Positions 45,944-54,366 of a stretch of 64,000 bases of DNA are shown piece after piece. The notes beneath the pieces were generated by a model. That model was not told the origin of the DNA and ran no database searches. It saw nothing but the letters and a program-made list of their open reading frames with translations. Source of the stretch: Prevotella lacticifex. Lineage in GTDB: Bacteria; Bacteroidota; Bacteroidia; Bacteroidales; Bacteroidaceae. Positions within the stretch are counted from its first letter, which is position 1; the number at the start of each line of letters is the position of its first letter. The DNA lies in NCBI RefSeq assembly GCF_019973375.1, contig NZ_BPTV01000001.1:2559104-2623103 (forward strand), read 5' to 3'. The position numbers and the translations under genes were made by a program.

Positions 45944-46462
45944 TTATTCAGGACGCTCGCCTAAGGTCTTAAGCACACCGTGAATAGTGTTTGCGCCTGA
46001 CTGCAGAGCAGAGACAACGTTCTTTGCCGGCGACTGCAGCAGAGCCACAACATCGGCGATGAGTTCGTTCTTGCTCTTAAGAGCTGCGAGTTCCTCGAGT
46101 TTGTCAGCACCTACGAAAACAGACTCCTCAGCATAAGCTGCCTTGAGGGCAGGAATACCATCTTTCTTATATTCCTTGAGGAGCTTTGCAGGTGTATTAG
46201 CAGTCTGAGTGAACATAACTGCTGTATTACCCTTGAGTGACTCGTAGAGAGGTTCATAATCAACTTCAGCAGCGTCGAGGGCCTTGCGGAGAAGCTTGTT
46301 CTTCACGACGACCATCTTAATCTCGCTCTTGAAGCACTTGCGACGGAGAGCACTTGTAGCCTCAGCATTCAGACCGGTCACGTCGACCAGATAGAAATGC
46401 GGATACTCCTTAAGTTTTTCTCCGAGCTGAGCAATAACAGTATCTTTTACTTCTTTTTTCAT
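45944..46462 (-). CDS. rplJ: 50S ribosomal protein L10
   Basis: L10 anchors the L7/L12 stalk to 23S rRNA. The 172-residue product begins MKKEVKDTVIAQLGEKLKEY and has the family block NAEATSALRRKCFKSEIKMV, then KNKLLRKALD, followed by LLKEYKKDG and the C-terminal helix for L7/L12 binding (LLQSPAKNVVSALQSGANTI). It is 18 bases from rplA on the same strand. The usual autoregulation by L10-L12 binding of the leader mRNA would act in the gap before it, but that gap is very short, so another site must be used if this occurs. Confidence 0.97.
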   Translation of the reverse strand: MKKEVKDTVIAQLGEKLKEYPHFYLVDVTGLNAEATSALRRKCFKSEIKMVVVKNKLLRKALDAAEVDYEPLYESLKGNTAVMFTQTANTPAKLLKEYKKDGIPALKAAYAEESVFVGADKLEELAALKSKNELIADVVALLQSPAKNVVSALQSGANTIHGVLKTLGERPE

Positions 46463-46480
46463 CTTACAAAACTTTTAGAG

Positions 46481-47176
46481 TTACTCATCAACTGATTTTG
46501 GATCAACCTTGATACCCCTACTCATTGTGCTTGAAATAAAGATACTCTTGACATATGTACCTTTGGCAGCAGCAGGCTTCAGGCGGATAATGGTAGCAAG
46601 GAACTCCTTGGCGTTACCATAAATCTGATCGGCAGTCATACTAATCTTACCGATAGAAGAATGAATGATACCAGCCTTGTCGACCTTGAAATCTATCTTA
46701 CCCTGCTTGACTTCCTTAACAGCCTTAGCAACATCCATAGTTACAGTGCCGCTCTTTGGGTTAGGCATAAGTCCGCGAGGTCCGAGGACACGTCCTAAAG
46801 GACCGACCTTACCCATGCACGACGGCATAGTGATGATGACATCAACATCAGTCCATCCACCTTTGATCTTGTCGATATATTCGTCGAGACCAACATAATC
46901 AGCACCAGCGGCCTTTGCAGCCTCTTCCTGGTCGGGAGTGCAGAGACAGAGCACGCGAGTGACCTTACCAGTACCGTTAGGCAGCGACACAACGCCACGA
47001 ACCATCTGGTTAGCCTTACGCGGGTCAACGCCCAAGCGCACATCGATATCGAGAGAAGCATCGAACTTAGTAGTGGTGATTTCTTTCACCAGAGCCGAAG
47101 CCTCTTTCAATGAATATGCCTTCCCTGCTTCAACCTTCTCAGCTACTGATTTTTGATTTTTTGTCAGTTTACTCAT
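46481..47176 (-). CDS. rplA: 50S ribosomal protein L1
   Basis: L1 forms the mobile side stalk near the ribosomal E site and in many bacteria represses its own operon. The 231-residue product starts [20 protein letters not shown]. It has the blocks [20 protein letters not shown] and [20 protein letters not shown], then [20 protein letters not shown]. It lies 20 bases after rplK and 18 before rplJ, as in nearly all bacteria. Length and motifs are standard. Confidence 0.98.
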   Translation of the reverse strand: MSKLTKNQKSVAEKVEAGKAYSLKEASALVKEITTTKFDASLDIDVRLGVDPRKANQMVRGVVSLPNGTGKVTRVLCLCTPDQEEAAKAAGADYVGLDEYIDKIKGGWTDVDVIITMPSCMGKVGPLGRVLGPRGLMPNPKSGTVTMDVAKAVKEVKQGKIDFKVDKAGIIHSSIGKISMTADQIYGNAKEFLATIIRLKPAAAKGTYVKSIFISSTMSRGIKVDPKSVDE

Positions 47177-47196
47177 TTTTAAATTGAAGTTTTAAA

Positions 47197-47637
47197 TTAT
47201 TTACCAGGGAAGTCCCCTTTTACAGTAATACCCATGCTGCGGGCAGTACCGGCAACAAGTCTCATTGCAGACTCAACAGTGAAACAGTTAAGGTCAGCCA
47301 TTTTGTCCTCGGCGATAGCCTTCACCTGATCCCAAGTCACACTAGCGACCTTGTTACGGTTAGGCTGGCCAGAACCCTTCTTGACCTTAGCAGCCTCGAG
47401 CAGCTGTACAGCAGCAGGAGGAGTCTTAACAACAAAACTGAAAGACTTGTCGGTATAGTAAGTTATTACTACTGGCAATATCTTACCTGCCTTATTCTGG
47501 GTGCGGGCGTTGAATTCCTTGCAGAATCCCATGATATTGATACCCTTAGAACCCAGAGCCGGGCCTACTGGAGGTGAGGGATTTGCTGCGCCACCTTTAA
47601 TCTGTAATTTGATTAATCCAGCAACTTCTTTAGCCAT
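47197..47637 (-). CDS. rplK: 50S ribosomal protein L11
   Basis: L11 binds the GTPase-associated region of 23S rRNA. The 146-residue product carries [20 protein letters not shown], then [15 protein letters not shown], the hinge, and the C-terminal rRNA-binding part with [20 protein letters not shown] and [20 protein letters not shown]. It lies between nusG (57 bases upstream) and rplA. Nothing unusual is visible. Confidence 0.98.
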   Translation of the reverse strand: MAKEVAGLIKLQIKGGAANPSPPVGPALGSKGINIMGFCKEFNARTQNKAGKILPVVITYYTDKSFSFVVKTPPAAVQLLEAAKVKKGSGQPNRNKVASVTWDQVKAIAEDKMADLNCFTVESAMRLVAGTARSMGITVKGDFPGK

Positions 47638-47694
47638 TTCTTTTGTTAGTAATTAAAAATTTGAAACGTATGAAAGACTACAGTATCCGTAACA

Positions 47695-48246
47695 TTATAC
47701 TTCGCCTTCCTTTGATACTTGTCCGAAGTTCAGTTCGAGAGGATTCTCACGACCGAAAATCATGACCATCACCTTGAGCTTATGCTTTTCGGTGTTCACC
47801 TCCTGGATAACTCCATGGAATCCGCTGAACGGGCCGTCGTTGACCTTGACAGTCTCACCGACGATAAACGGAATTTCCTGAACCTCATCAAGCTCAGTCT
47901 CTTCAACGTTACCGAGCAGACGGTTGACATCGGAATCACGCACAGGAGAAGGATGGTCGGTACCACCGAGGAATCCTAACACGTTAGGCATGAATCGCAA
48001 CGTAGAAGCAATGTCGCCACTCAAGTCGGCTTCAACAAGAACATAGCCAGGGAGACTTAATTTCTCCTTCACCACACGCTTACCGTTCTTGACCGATGCA
48101 ATCTTCTCAGTTGGCAAAAGCACCTGAGCGACATGCGCAGCCAATTTTTCATTGTGGCCTATTTCGGCATCGATGTATTCTTTCACCTTAGCCTCTTTGC
48201 CACTGATAGCGCGAAGTACATACCATTTCATATTTGAATCAGCCAT
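47695..48246 (-). CDS. nusG: transcription termination/antitermination factor NusG
   Basis: NusG binds the RNA polymerase clamp, modulates pausing and Rho termination, and links to the ribosome. The 183-residue product has the NGN domain from [20 protein letters not shown] through [15 protein letters not shown] and the KOW domain with [20 protein letters not shown] near residue 130. [12 protein letters not shown] ends it. It follows secE by 16 bases. The length matches short Bacteroidetes NusG without inserts. Confidence 0.97.
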   Translation of the reverse strand: MADSNMKWYVLRAISGKEAKVKEYIDAEIGHNEKLAAHVAQVLLPTEKIASVKNGKRVVKEKLSLPGYVLVEADLSGDIASTLRFMPNVLGFLGGTDHPSPVRDSDVNRLLGNVEETELDEVQEIPFIVGETVKVNDGPFSGFHGVIQEVNTEKHKLKVMVMIFGRENPLELNFGQVSKEGEV

Positions 48247-48262
48247 AACTTCCTAACAGCTT

Positions 48263-48454
48263 TTAAACTGAGTAAACAAATGCCATAATATTCTTGAACA
48301 CGATGTCCATTACCCAAACAACAAGCGCAATGATAAGGGAAGCAGATAATACTACCATTGCGCTATGAGTAAGCTGGGCACCAGAAGGCCAAGTTGTGTT
48401 ATGGGCAAGTTCTTCGTAGCAAGCCTTGCAATAATTTACGAACTTCTTAAACAT
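48263..48454 (-). CDS. secE: preprotein translocase subunit SecE
   Basis: SecE clamps SecY in the protein-export channel. This is the short single-span form of 63 residues: MFKKFVNYCKACYEELAHNT with TWPS, the conserved amphipathic helix, then one membrane segment (HSAMVVLSASLIIALVVWVM). The ATG at 48454 starts 16 bases after the tRNA-Trp; an in-frame extension to 48499 runs into the tRNA and was rejected. It is followed by nusG after 16 bases. The gene order tRNA-Trp-secE-nusG is typical. Confidence 0.95.
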   Translation of the reverse strand: MFKKFVNYCKACYEELAHNTTWPSGAQLTHSAMVVLSASLIIALVVWVMDIVFKNIMAFVYSV

Positions 48455-48469
48455 AATATCTTTTGTTAG

Positions 48470-48543
48470 CACGGGTTGAAGGACTTGAACCCTCGACACC
48501 TGGTTTTGGAGACCAGTGCTCTACCAACTGAGCTAAACCCGTA
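48470..48543 (-). tRNA. tRNA-Trp (anticodon CCA)
   Basis: The minus strand folds as a 74-base tRNA: ACGGGTT acceptor with AACCCGT, D arm TAGCTCAGTTGGTAGAGC, anticodon arm CTGGT-CTCCAAA-ACCAG, T arm with GGTTCAAGTCC. It lies between tuf and secE. Confidence 0.96.
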
Positions 48544-48597
48544 GGAAGTCTCCGCACCGCATGATGCGGAGACTGTTCTTTATTGCAATCTTACTGA

Positions 48598-49818
48598 TTA
48601 CTTCTTTTCGTTCTGCCAGCCCTCTGGAAGATCATCAAGAATAGCGGTGATCTGACCAGAACCGACTGTACGGCCACCCTCACGGATTGCGAAACGAAGA
48701 CCCTCGTTCAGAGCAACCTTATAGATAAGGCTGACCTCAATCTCTACGTTATCGCCAGGCATAACCATCTCAACTCCCTCAGGAAGCTTGATCTCACCTG
48801 TGCAGTCCATTGTGCGGAGGTAGAACTGTGGGCGGTACTTGTTACCGAATGGAGTGTGACGGCCACCCTCTTCCTTCTTCAGCACGTAGATAGATGCCTT
48901 GAAGTGATCGTGCGGTGTGATAGCACCCGGGTGCACGACAACCATACCACGCTTAACCTCGTCCTTGTCGATACCACGGAGGAGCAGACCAACGTTATCA
49001 CCAGCCTCACCCTCAGACAGAGTCTTACGGAACATCTCGACACCAGTGATGACAGACTTCTTATCCTCACCGAGACCGAGGAGCTGAACCTCATCACCGA
49101 CCTTGCACTTACCCGTCTCAATACGACCAGTAGCAACAGTACCACGACCAGTGATAGAGAATACATCCTCAACAGGCATAAGGAATGGCTTATCAACCTC
49201 ACGAGTAGGCTCCTGAATCCACTCATCGACAGTGTCCATGAGCTTCTTGACAGAGTCAACCCACTTTGGAACGCCGTTCAGAGCACCGAGCGCAGATCCA
49301 CGGATGATAGGAGTATCCTCCTCATATCCGTACTGCTCGAGCAGCTCACGAACCTCCATCTCAACGAGTTCAAGCATTTCCTCGTCATCGACCATATCGC
49401 ACTTGTTCAGGAAGACAACGATACGCGGAACGTTCACCTGACGAGCCAGAAGGACGTGCTCACGAGTCTGAGGCATAGGACCGTCAGTAGCGGCAACAAC
49501 CAGGATAGCACCGTCCATCTGCGCAGCACCAGTAACCATGTTCTTGACATAGTCGGCGTGACCCGGGCAGTCGACGTGAGCGTAGTGACGCTTTGCAGTC
49601 TCGTACTCGATATGTGCGGTGTTAATGGTGATACCACGCTCTTTCTCCTCAGGAGCGTTATCGATCTCATCGAAAGACTTGACATCCTCAGCAGTGCCGA
49701 GCTCCTCGTGCAGAACCTTAGAGATAGCTGCAGTCAGGGTAGTCTTACCATGGTCGACGTGACCAATCGTACCAATGTTTACGTGCGGTTTGGTGCGCAC
49801 GAATTCTTCTTTAGCCAT
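48598..49818 (-). CDS. tuf: elongation factor Tu
   Basis: EF-Tu delivers aminoacyl-tRNA to the ribosome. The 406-residue product has [15 protein letters not shown] (P-loop), [17 protein letters not shown] and the C-terminal barrels with [16 protein letters not shown] and [11 protein letters not shown]. It is slightly longer than the 395 residues common in many bacteria, owing to a few short insertions in the GTPase domain. It sits in the tRNA-Thr/Tyr/Gly/Thr-tuf-tRNA-Trp block, with the tRNAs starting 76 bases upstream. All of it appears to be expressed from the strong promoter at 50338-50368. Confidence 0.98.
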   Translation of the reverse strand: MAKEEFVRTKPHVNIGTIGHVDHGKTTLTAAISKVLHEELGTAEDVKSFDEIDNAPEEKERGITINTAHIEYETAKRHYAHVDCPGHADYVKNMVTGAAQMDGAILVVAATDGPMPQTREHVLLARQVNVPRIVVFLNKCDMVDDEEMLELVEMEVRELLEQYGYEEDTPIIRGSALGALNGVPKWVDSVKKLMDTVDEWIQEPTREVDKPFLMPVEDVFSITGRGTVATGRIETGKCKVGDEVQLLGLGEDKKSVITGVEMFRKTLSEGEAGDNVGLLLRGIDKDEVKRGMVVVHPGAITPHDHFKASIYVLKKEEGGRHTPFGNKYRPQFYLRTMDCTGEIKLPEGVEMVMPGDNVEIEVSLIYKVALNEGLRFAIREGGRTVGSGQITAILDDLPEGWQNEKK

Positions 49819-49893
49819 AGCTTTCTATATTTTATTATATTAAAAATAATCTGTGTTTTGTTTCTGCTTCACTCACACAAGATGCGAAGAGAG

Positions 49894-49965
<72 letters not shown>

Positions 49966-49978
49966 ATTCCTTCAATAG

Positions 49979-50051
49979 AGCGGAAAACGGGGCTCAAACC
50001 CGCGACCCCCAGCTTGGAAGGCTAGTGCTCTATCAACTGAGCTATTTCCGC
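49979..50051 (-). tRNA. tRNA-Gly (anticodon TCC)
   Basis: Acceptor GCGGAAA with TTTCCGC, D arm TAGCTCAGTTGATAGAGC, anticodon arm CTAGC-CTTCCAA-GCTGG (anticodon TCC), T arm GGGTTTGAGCCC. Third of the four-tRNA cluster. Confidence 0.96.
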
Positions 50052-50077
50052 GTTGTCATTCCGGTAAAGGAATGTGG

Positions 50078-50159
50078 TGGGTGGTGATGGATTCGAACCA
50101 CCGAAGCAAGAAGCAGCAGATTTACAGTCTGCCCCATTTGGCCACTCTGGAAACCACCC
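50078..50159 (-). tRNA. tRNA-Tyr (anticodon GTA)
   Basis: Acceptor GGGTGGT with ACCACCC, long variable arm (CTGCTTCTTGCTTCGG region) as expected for a class II tRNA, anticodon loop CTGTAAA (anticodon GTA), T arm GGTTCGAATCC. Second of the cluster. Confidence 0.96.
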
Positions 50160-50210
50160 AAAAACGTTAAAGACCTCTTTGATTCCGACTTCCGTCATCC
50201 TCATCTTTTG

Positions 50211-50284
50211 AGCCTCTTGTCGGATTCGAACCAACGACCCCGAGATTACAAATCACGTGCTCTGGCCAACTGAGCTAAAGAGGC
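50211..50284 (-). tRNA. tRNA-Thr (anticodon TGT)
   Basis: Acceptor GCCTCTT with AAGAGGC, D arm TAGCTCAGTTGGCCAGAGC, anticodon loop TTTGTAA (anticodon TGT), T arm GTTGGTTCGAATCCGAC. First tRNA after the promoter at 50338-50368. The anticodon stem has one mismatch. Confidence 0.94.
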
Positions 50285-50337
50285 GTTACTTTGCAGCTGC
50301 TCTCAGTCGCCGTAACTTCGATTGCTGTAAGCGGCTG

Positions 50338-50368
50338 CAAAGTTATACATTATTTTTCAATCACCAAA
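50338..50368 (-). promoter_or_regulatory. strong promoter of the tRNA-tuf-rpoBC super-cluster
   Basis: On the minus strand TTTG (50368-50365), 19 bases, TAACTTTG (50345-50338) matches the Bacteroidetes consensus exactly. The first tRNA begins 54 bases after the -7 box. No comparable promoter was noticed between here and rpoC, though weaker ones are not excluded. Confidence 0.85.
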
Positions 50369-50386
50369 ATTTTTCGGGGATTTTTT

Positions 50387-50686
50387 TTAATGTTTACGCA
50401 GTTTTTCTTTGAATTTGGTGAGCTGAACCTTCATTGCGTCCAGGCATAGGTCGACGCCTTCCTCGAAGGTGTCGGCTGTTTTCTCCACGTGGAGAGTGTT
50501 GCCGGGAACCACGACATTGAGACTTGTGGTCTTGTTCAGTGCCGTTGCAGGTTTCTCAACTTTTAATTGCACCTCTACTTTCTGAATGTCCTCGAATGAC
50601 TTTTCGAGTTTTGTGACTTTCTTGTTAATGAATTCTTGAAGCTTCTCGGTAGCATCGAAATGAATCGACTGAATTTTGATCTCCAT
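50387..50686 (-). CDS. hpf: ribosome hibernation-promoting factor, HPF/RaiA family
   Basis: HPF proteins bind the 30S decoding region and silence or dimerise ribosomes during stationary phase. The 99-residue product is the short form: MEIKIQSIHFDATEKLQEF, then KVTKLEKSFEDIQKVEVQL and the C-terminal EGVDLCLDAMKVQLTKFKEK. The long form's extra dimerisation domain is absent. It lies 23 bases after a tyrosine recombinase gene and 100 bases before the tRNA cluster. Both are read in the same direction. Confidence 0.9.
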   Translation of the reverse strand: MEIKIQSIHFDATEKLQEFINKKVTKLEKSFEDIQKVEVQLKVEKPATALNKTTSLNVVVPGNTLHVEKTADTFEEGVDLCLDAMKVQLTKFKEKLRKH

Positions 50687-50709
50687 AGTTACCTCCAGTT
50701 TTTAAAGGT

Positions 50710-51588
50710 TTAGGCCCTTGGGTGGGCCGATTTGTATTCTTTCTTCAGCTGCTCGAAAGTGGTATGCGTGTATATCTCCGTTGTGGAGATGCTCGCATGA
50801 CCGAGCAGCTTGCTTACACTCTCAAGTCCGGCATTATGATTTAGCATTGCCGTGGCAAAGGTGTGGCGGAGCACGTGTGGCGACCGTTTTTTCATCGTCG
50901 TGACCTTGGCGAGGTTGTCCTCTACCATTTTCCTCACCTGCACGTTGGTTACGCGCTTTCCTTTGCGGTTGAGGAAAAGTCCGTCGGTGACTCTCGTTAC
51001 ATCCTTGTCGCGTCTGCGCTCATAGTCCTGAAGGACTTTAGCCAGTTCGTCGCCGAAGGGAATGATACGCTGTTTGTTGCGTTTTCCAGTCACCTTCAGC
51101 TCCTTGTTGATGAAACTCACGTCGTCGTCGTCGAGTCCGGTGAGTTCGGAGAGCCTGATGCCTGTCTCGTAGAATACTATTATAATAGTACGCGCGAGGC
51201 AGTCGCTGTATGTATCCTCCCACATCCTTGGGTCGAGCAGCCGGTCCATTTCCTTTTCCCTCATGAAATAGGGCAATGGCTTGTCGGCTTTCGGCCCTCT
51301 GATGAGATGCGCCGGGTCCTTGCTGACGAGATGATGGCTGAGGGCGTAGCGGAACAGCGAGCGCAGGGCACTCAGCCGTCTGTTCACCGACCGTGCGGCG
51401 TTTCCCCGGTCCATCATATCCTCCATCCAGTCGCGGATGACATCGGCGTCAACGGTTTCCCACGTCAGCTGAGGGTCAAGTTTTCTGAAGAACTGTTCGA
51501 AAGCACTAAGGTCGGCATCATAGTCTTCTATGGTATCCGGCGAGTAGTTACGCTCGAATTTCAAGTAGTCCAGAAATTTCTTAATCAT
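50710..51588 (-). CDS. tyrosine recombinase, XerC/XerD type
   Basis: Site-specific recombinase of 292 residues. The N-terminal SAM-like domain (MIKKFLDYLKFERNYSPDTI) is followed by the catalytic domain with all expected residues: Arg in ETGIRLSELTGL near 147, His and Arg in SPHVLRHTFATAMLNHN near 244, His in LLGHASISTTEIY, and the nucleophile tyrosine in that same block near 272. It most likely resolves chromosome dimers with a partner protein, although XerC and XerD cannot be told apart here. It is not next to an integrated element. It sits between rpsU and hpf, a housekeeping context that argues against a phage integrase. Confidence 0.9.
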   Translation of the reverse strand: MIKKFLDYLKFERNYSPDTIEDYDADLSAFEQFFRKLDPQLTWETVDADVIRDWMEDMMDRGNAARSVNRRLSALRSLFRYALSHHLVSKDPAHLIRGPKADKPLPYFMREKEMDRLLDPRMWEDTYSDCLARTIIIVFYETGIRLSELTGLDDDDVSFINKELKVTGKRNKQRIIPFGDELAKVLQDYERRRDKDVTRVTDGLFLNRKGKRVTNVQVRKMVEDNLAKVTTMKKRSPHVLRHTFATAMLNHNAGLESVSKLLGHASISTTEIYTHTTFEQLKKEYKSAHPRA

Positions 51589-51667
51589 CGGCTAAACGTT
51601 CTCATTGGTTTTCGAGAGCGAATTTACGGAATAAAATTCAAACTACCAAATTTTTGTGGAGTTTTTT

Positions 51668-51859
51668 TTACTCCTCAGCGTCGCGGAGCTTCTGAACGTA
51701 GACGGCGTGTTCCATCTTGAGGCGCTTCTTCACAGATGGCTTGTCATACTGCTGGCGGGCGCGAAGCTCGCGTACTACACCTGTGCGTTCAAACTTTCTT
51801 TTGAACTTCTTGAGAGCTCTCTCAATGTTCTCACCATTCTTAACTGGTACGATAATCAT
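51668..51859 (-). CDS. rpsU: 30S ribosomal protein S21
   Basis: S21 helps 30S initiation. The 63-residue basic product starts MIIVPVKNGENIERALKKFK and has RKFERTGVVRELRARQQYDK, then PSVKKRLKMEHAVYV, typical of the family. It is the first gene of the rpsU-recombinase-hpf run; a full promoter lies about 70 bases upstream. The 80-base gap to the recombinase has no terminator. Confidence 0.95.
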   Translation of the reverse strand: MIIVPVKNGENIERALKKFKRKFERTGVVRELRARQQYDKPSVKKRLKMEHAVYVQKLRDAEE

Positions 51860-51930
51860 TCTTTTTGCTTTTTTGATATTTAAATTGTTAAACTATTGCA
51901 TCTCACGGACTTGTCCGCAATAAGCGGGTG

Positions 51931-51962
51931 CAAAATTACATCTTTATTGCGACATAAGCAAA
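51931..51962 (-). promoter_or_regulatory. promoter of rpsU
   Basis: On the minus strand TTTG (51962-51959), 20 bases, TAATTTTG (51938-51931): full consensus, about 70 bases before the rpsU ATG. Confidence 0.82.
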
Positions 51963-52365
51963 CTTTTCCATCGAATTTTTGCGTGAACGGCAATAATTCA
52001 AGCATTTAGCCCGATTATTTTATCCTCCGCCACGCGGCATACGAGGCAAAAGACAGAAAAAAAATACACATCTTATATATAGGATTTATAACTTTGTTGA
52101 TTACTGCCGACAAAGAATCAGAGTGTTATTTCCCCCTCTGACCACATAAATACCTTTGGAGGGCATGGAAGACAGGATCATAACACACAGTGCCTCTCCA
52201 GCGCATGATATCGGCATGCCACCACCTCACCCCCACCCCGCAACCACCGGCGGGAGGAGGAGCGGAGCTGGGGTAATTGTAATATGTACTTAGCAAATGG
52301 ATAAACTTTTAGTTTTTATAACTTATTTAATGTGATATTAATATGTAATGTACGCGATTTTTTCT
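51963..52365. other. spacer between rpsU and mdh
   Basis: No gene is called in this 400-base stretch. It contains a TAACTTTG box (52089-52096) without a -33 partner and a GC-rich patch near 52215-52265 with C-rich then G-rich runs that can pair. A 43-codon ORF from 52165 (Pro/His-rich middle, MPPPHPHP) has a GGAGG-like site before it but no other support. Confidence 0.4.
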
Positions 52366-52373
52366 TACCTTTG
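52366..52373 (+). promoter_or_regulatory. putative -7 box of mdh
   Basis: TACCTTTG fits TAnnTTTG, 49 bases before the ATG at 52423. The -33 box is weak. It also argues against the longer in-frame start at 52348. Confidence 0.5.
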
Positions 52374-52422
52374 CGATGCAAAATTACGATTGAATACTAA
52401 ATTAAAAATACAATCAAAAGTT

Positions 52423-53424
52423 ATGGAATTTTTAACTAACGAGAAATTGACTATTGTAGGCGCAGCCGGAATGATCGGCTCGAACATGGCCCAGACTGCT
52501 GCCATCCTCCGCCTTACTCCGAACATCTGCCTCTACGATGTCTACGAGCCGGGCCTCGAGGGCGTTACCGAGGAGATGCGCCACAGCGGTTTCGACGGTG
52601 TTAACTTCACCTACACAACCGATGTCAAGGAAGCCTTCAAGGACGCTAAATACATCATTTCTTCGGGTGGTGCTCCCCGTAAGGCCGGCATGACACGTGA
52701 GGACCTTCTCAAGGGCAACGCCGGTGTCGCTGAGGAGCTCGGTAAGAACATCAAGCAGTACTGCCCCGACGTGAAGCACGTCGTTGTCATCTTCAACCCA
52801 GCCGACATCACTGGTCTTATCACCCTCATCTGGTCGGGTCTGCGTCCATCACAGGTCACCACTTTGGCTGCTCTCGACAGCATCCGTCTGCAGAGCGAGC
52901 TGGCAAAGTTCTTCAAGGTGAACCAGTGCGAGGTTACCGGTTGCCACACTTACGGTGGTCACGGCGAGGCTATGGCAGTCTTCGCCAGCGGTGCCAAGGT
53001 TAAGGGCACACCTCTGACCGATCTCATCGGCACCGACAAGCTCACCAACGAGCAGTGGGAGGAGATCAAGCACAAGACTGTCCAGGGTGGCAGCAACATC
53101 ATCAAGCTCCGTGGCCGTTCGTCGTTCCAGAGCCCGGCATACGTTGCCGTGAAGATGATTGAGGGCGCTATGGGCGGTGAACCTTTCACATGGCCTGCCG
53201 GTCGCTACAGCAACCTCTCTGGTCTGGAGCACGTAATGATGGCTCTCGACACCCGCATCACCGCCGACGGAGCTTACTATGAGGAGCCTTTAGGCAGCGA
53301 CGAGGAGAGAGCAGCACTGAAGAAGAGCTACGACCATCTTGTGGAGATGCGCCAGGAGGTTATCGAGCTCGGCGTTCTGCCTCCAGTAGAGAAGTGGTCG
53401 GAGCTGAATCCGAACCTTCATTAA
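52423..53424 (+). CDS. mdh: malate dehydrogenase
   Basis: This enzyme interconverts malate and oxaloacetate with NAD. The 333-residue product begins MEFLTNEKLTIVGAAGMIGS, with the Rossmann glycine motif at 12-18. It has the substrate-loop arginine region APRKAGMTREDL near residue 90, IFNPADITGL near 128 and the catalytic histidine in TGCHTYGGHGEAMA near 180. It resembles the Bacteroidetes malate dehydrogenase of the LDH-like type. In succinate-forming anaerobes it feeds the reductive branch to fumarate. The ATG at 52423 was chosen over 52348, which would lie before the promoter box. A strong terminator follows. Confidence 0.93.
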   Translation: MEFLTNEKLTIVGAAGMIGSNMAQTAAILRLTPNICLYDVYEPGLEGVTEEMRHSGFDGVNFTYTTDVKEAFKDAKYIISSGGAPRKAGMTREDLLKGNAGVAEELGKNIKQYCPDVKHVVVIFNPADITGLITLIWSGLRPSQVTTLAALDSIRLQSELAKFFKVNQCEVTGCHTYGGHGEAMAVFASGAKVKGTPLTDLIGTDKLTNEQWEEIKHKTVQGGSNIIKLRGRSSFQSPAYVAVKMIEGAMGGEPFTWPAGRYSNLSGLEHVMMALDTRITADGAYYEEPLGSDEERAALKKSYDHLVEMRQEVIELGVLPPVEKWSELNPNLH

Positions 53425-53467
53425 TAGAAATAGAAGTACTTTGCAGTACATTCATTAGGGTTAATGT

Positions 53468-53510
53468 AGCCCCGGCATTAGACGTGATGTCTGATGCCGG
53501 GGCTTTTTTT
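53468..53510 (+). terminator. intrinsic terminator of mdh
   Basis: AGCCCCGGCATTAGAC pairs with GTCTGATGCCGGGGCT around a short loop, followed by T7. It begins 44 bases after the stop codon. Confidence 0.93.
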
Positions 53511-53630
53511 ATTCTCTTTACATGCATTAGAAGGGAGTTGGCAAGCGGCGAGATAATGTAAAATAAAATCATAATAACGATTAAATCCGAGCACATTTAT
53601 AACACATTGATTATCAAGCAGTTTCCAAAA

Positions 53631-53732
53631 CATGCCATTTCGCGTTCTAAAACAGGCCGTTTTGCGTTGCGAAAAGGACCGTTTCGCAACGCCAAATGGA
53701 CCTTTTCGCAACGCCAAAAGGTAGGTATTGGA
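53631..53732. repeat. palindromic interspersed repeat, locus D
   Basis: Begins ACATGCCATTTCGCGTTC and ends GCCAAAAGGTAGGTATTGG. Units carry AAACAGGCCGTTTTG and AAAAGGACCGTTTC cores, and the last unit (AAATGGACCTTTTC) is a diverged extra copy with the same right end. It is followed by remnants of mobile and defence genes. Confidence 0.8.
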
Positions 53733-53879
53733 ATGGTGTAAAGAAAATTCAGCATAATAGCGAGAGAAAGAAGGCTTCTTGACATTATCCTACTATTCAC
53801 AAGAAGAGGATCGCATCACATTATCACAATAACCAACAAACAAGCGCAGCGGATATTTTCCGTGGGTGAGAAATGTACT

Positions 53880-54041
53880 CTATCCTAATACTTTGAACAC
53901 ACGGAACATGAAGAAAGAAACATCGTTGACTCCTTTCATGTCTGCTCTAAAGGCCTTTATCTTTGAGTTCAATGACTCTGCTGAAGCGTTGGTTTCCCTC
54001 TTGATGAAGTAGTTGAGAATCTCATCTTCATAATAACAGCA
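53880..54041 (-). pseudogene. C-terminal remnant of an ISL3-type transposase
   Basis: The minus strand reads ...YYEDEILNYFIKRETNASAE, then SLNSKIKAFRADMKGVND and VSFFMFRVFKVLG before a stop. The N-(A/S)-x-(A/S)-E-S-x-N-x-K-I-K-A-F pattern is the end of DDE transposases of the ISL3/IS204 group common in Bacteroidales. Only about 54 codons survive; everything upstream is out of frame or gone. It indicates an old insertion that has decayed. Confidence 0.6.
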
Positions 54042-54134
54042 AGTATTGGTTCGGCTTGCATATCAGTGGTGCGCAGGATGATATAGCAAAGGAAATTATC
54101 TTGAATTCTTATAACATTGTCAGGGCGAAGTACA

Positions 54135-54263
54135 CTAAGTCTTGAAGTCCACCACATGGCGCAACGCTCCCGTCTTCTCGTCGCGTGCCTCGGTGAAGCA
54201 CGACGGCGCAATCTGATAGAGCGCATCGAGGTTCAGCTGTGTTCCATCCTCCGTGGTAAATGG
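54135..54263 (-). pseudogene. fragment resembling the N-terminus of a type III DNA methyltransferase (Mod)
   Basis: The minus strand encodes TTEDGTQLNLDALYQIAPS, then CFTEARDEKTGALRHVVDFK before a stop. The pattern of an aromatic-rich LYxxxPSCFTE block followed by VDF is like the opening of type III Mod proteins (FPEAFTE...VDF). A stop lies directly before it and another after it, so this is an isolated relic of about 42 codons. The family call is a resemblance from memory, not a search result. Confidence 0.35.
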
Positions 54264-54307
54264 TTAAAGTTCATATATGATTATTTTGTTGCAAGAAAAT
54301 AAATTGT

Positions 54308-54349
54308 TTCGATGTAAGCTGGCTTCAGGCCTGTCCTCTTTTCATTTTC
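54308..54349. repeat. second copy of the tail of the 48-residue ORF
   Basis: These 42 bases match 54879-54920 at 37 positions. On the minus strand they encode ENEKRTGLKPAYIE in frame, against EYEKRTGQKPTYIE in the intact ORF at 54870-55016. The DUF gene lies between the two copies, so this looks like the remnant of a tandem duplication. Confidence 0.75.
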
Positions 54350-54366
54350 ATAAACTTATCATGGAG

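Noticed and set aside
52165..52296. 43-codon Pro/His-rich ORF before mdh
   Set aside because: Only a weak site and no conserved motif; the GC-rich patch could be a structural element.
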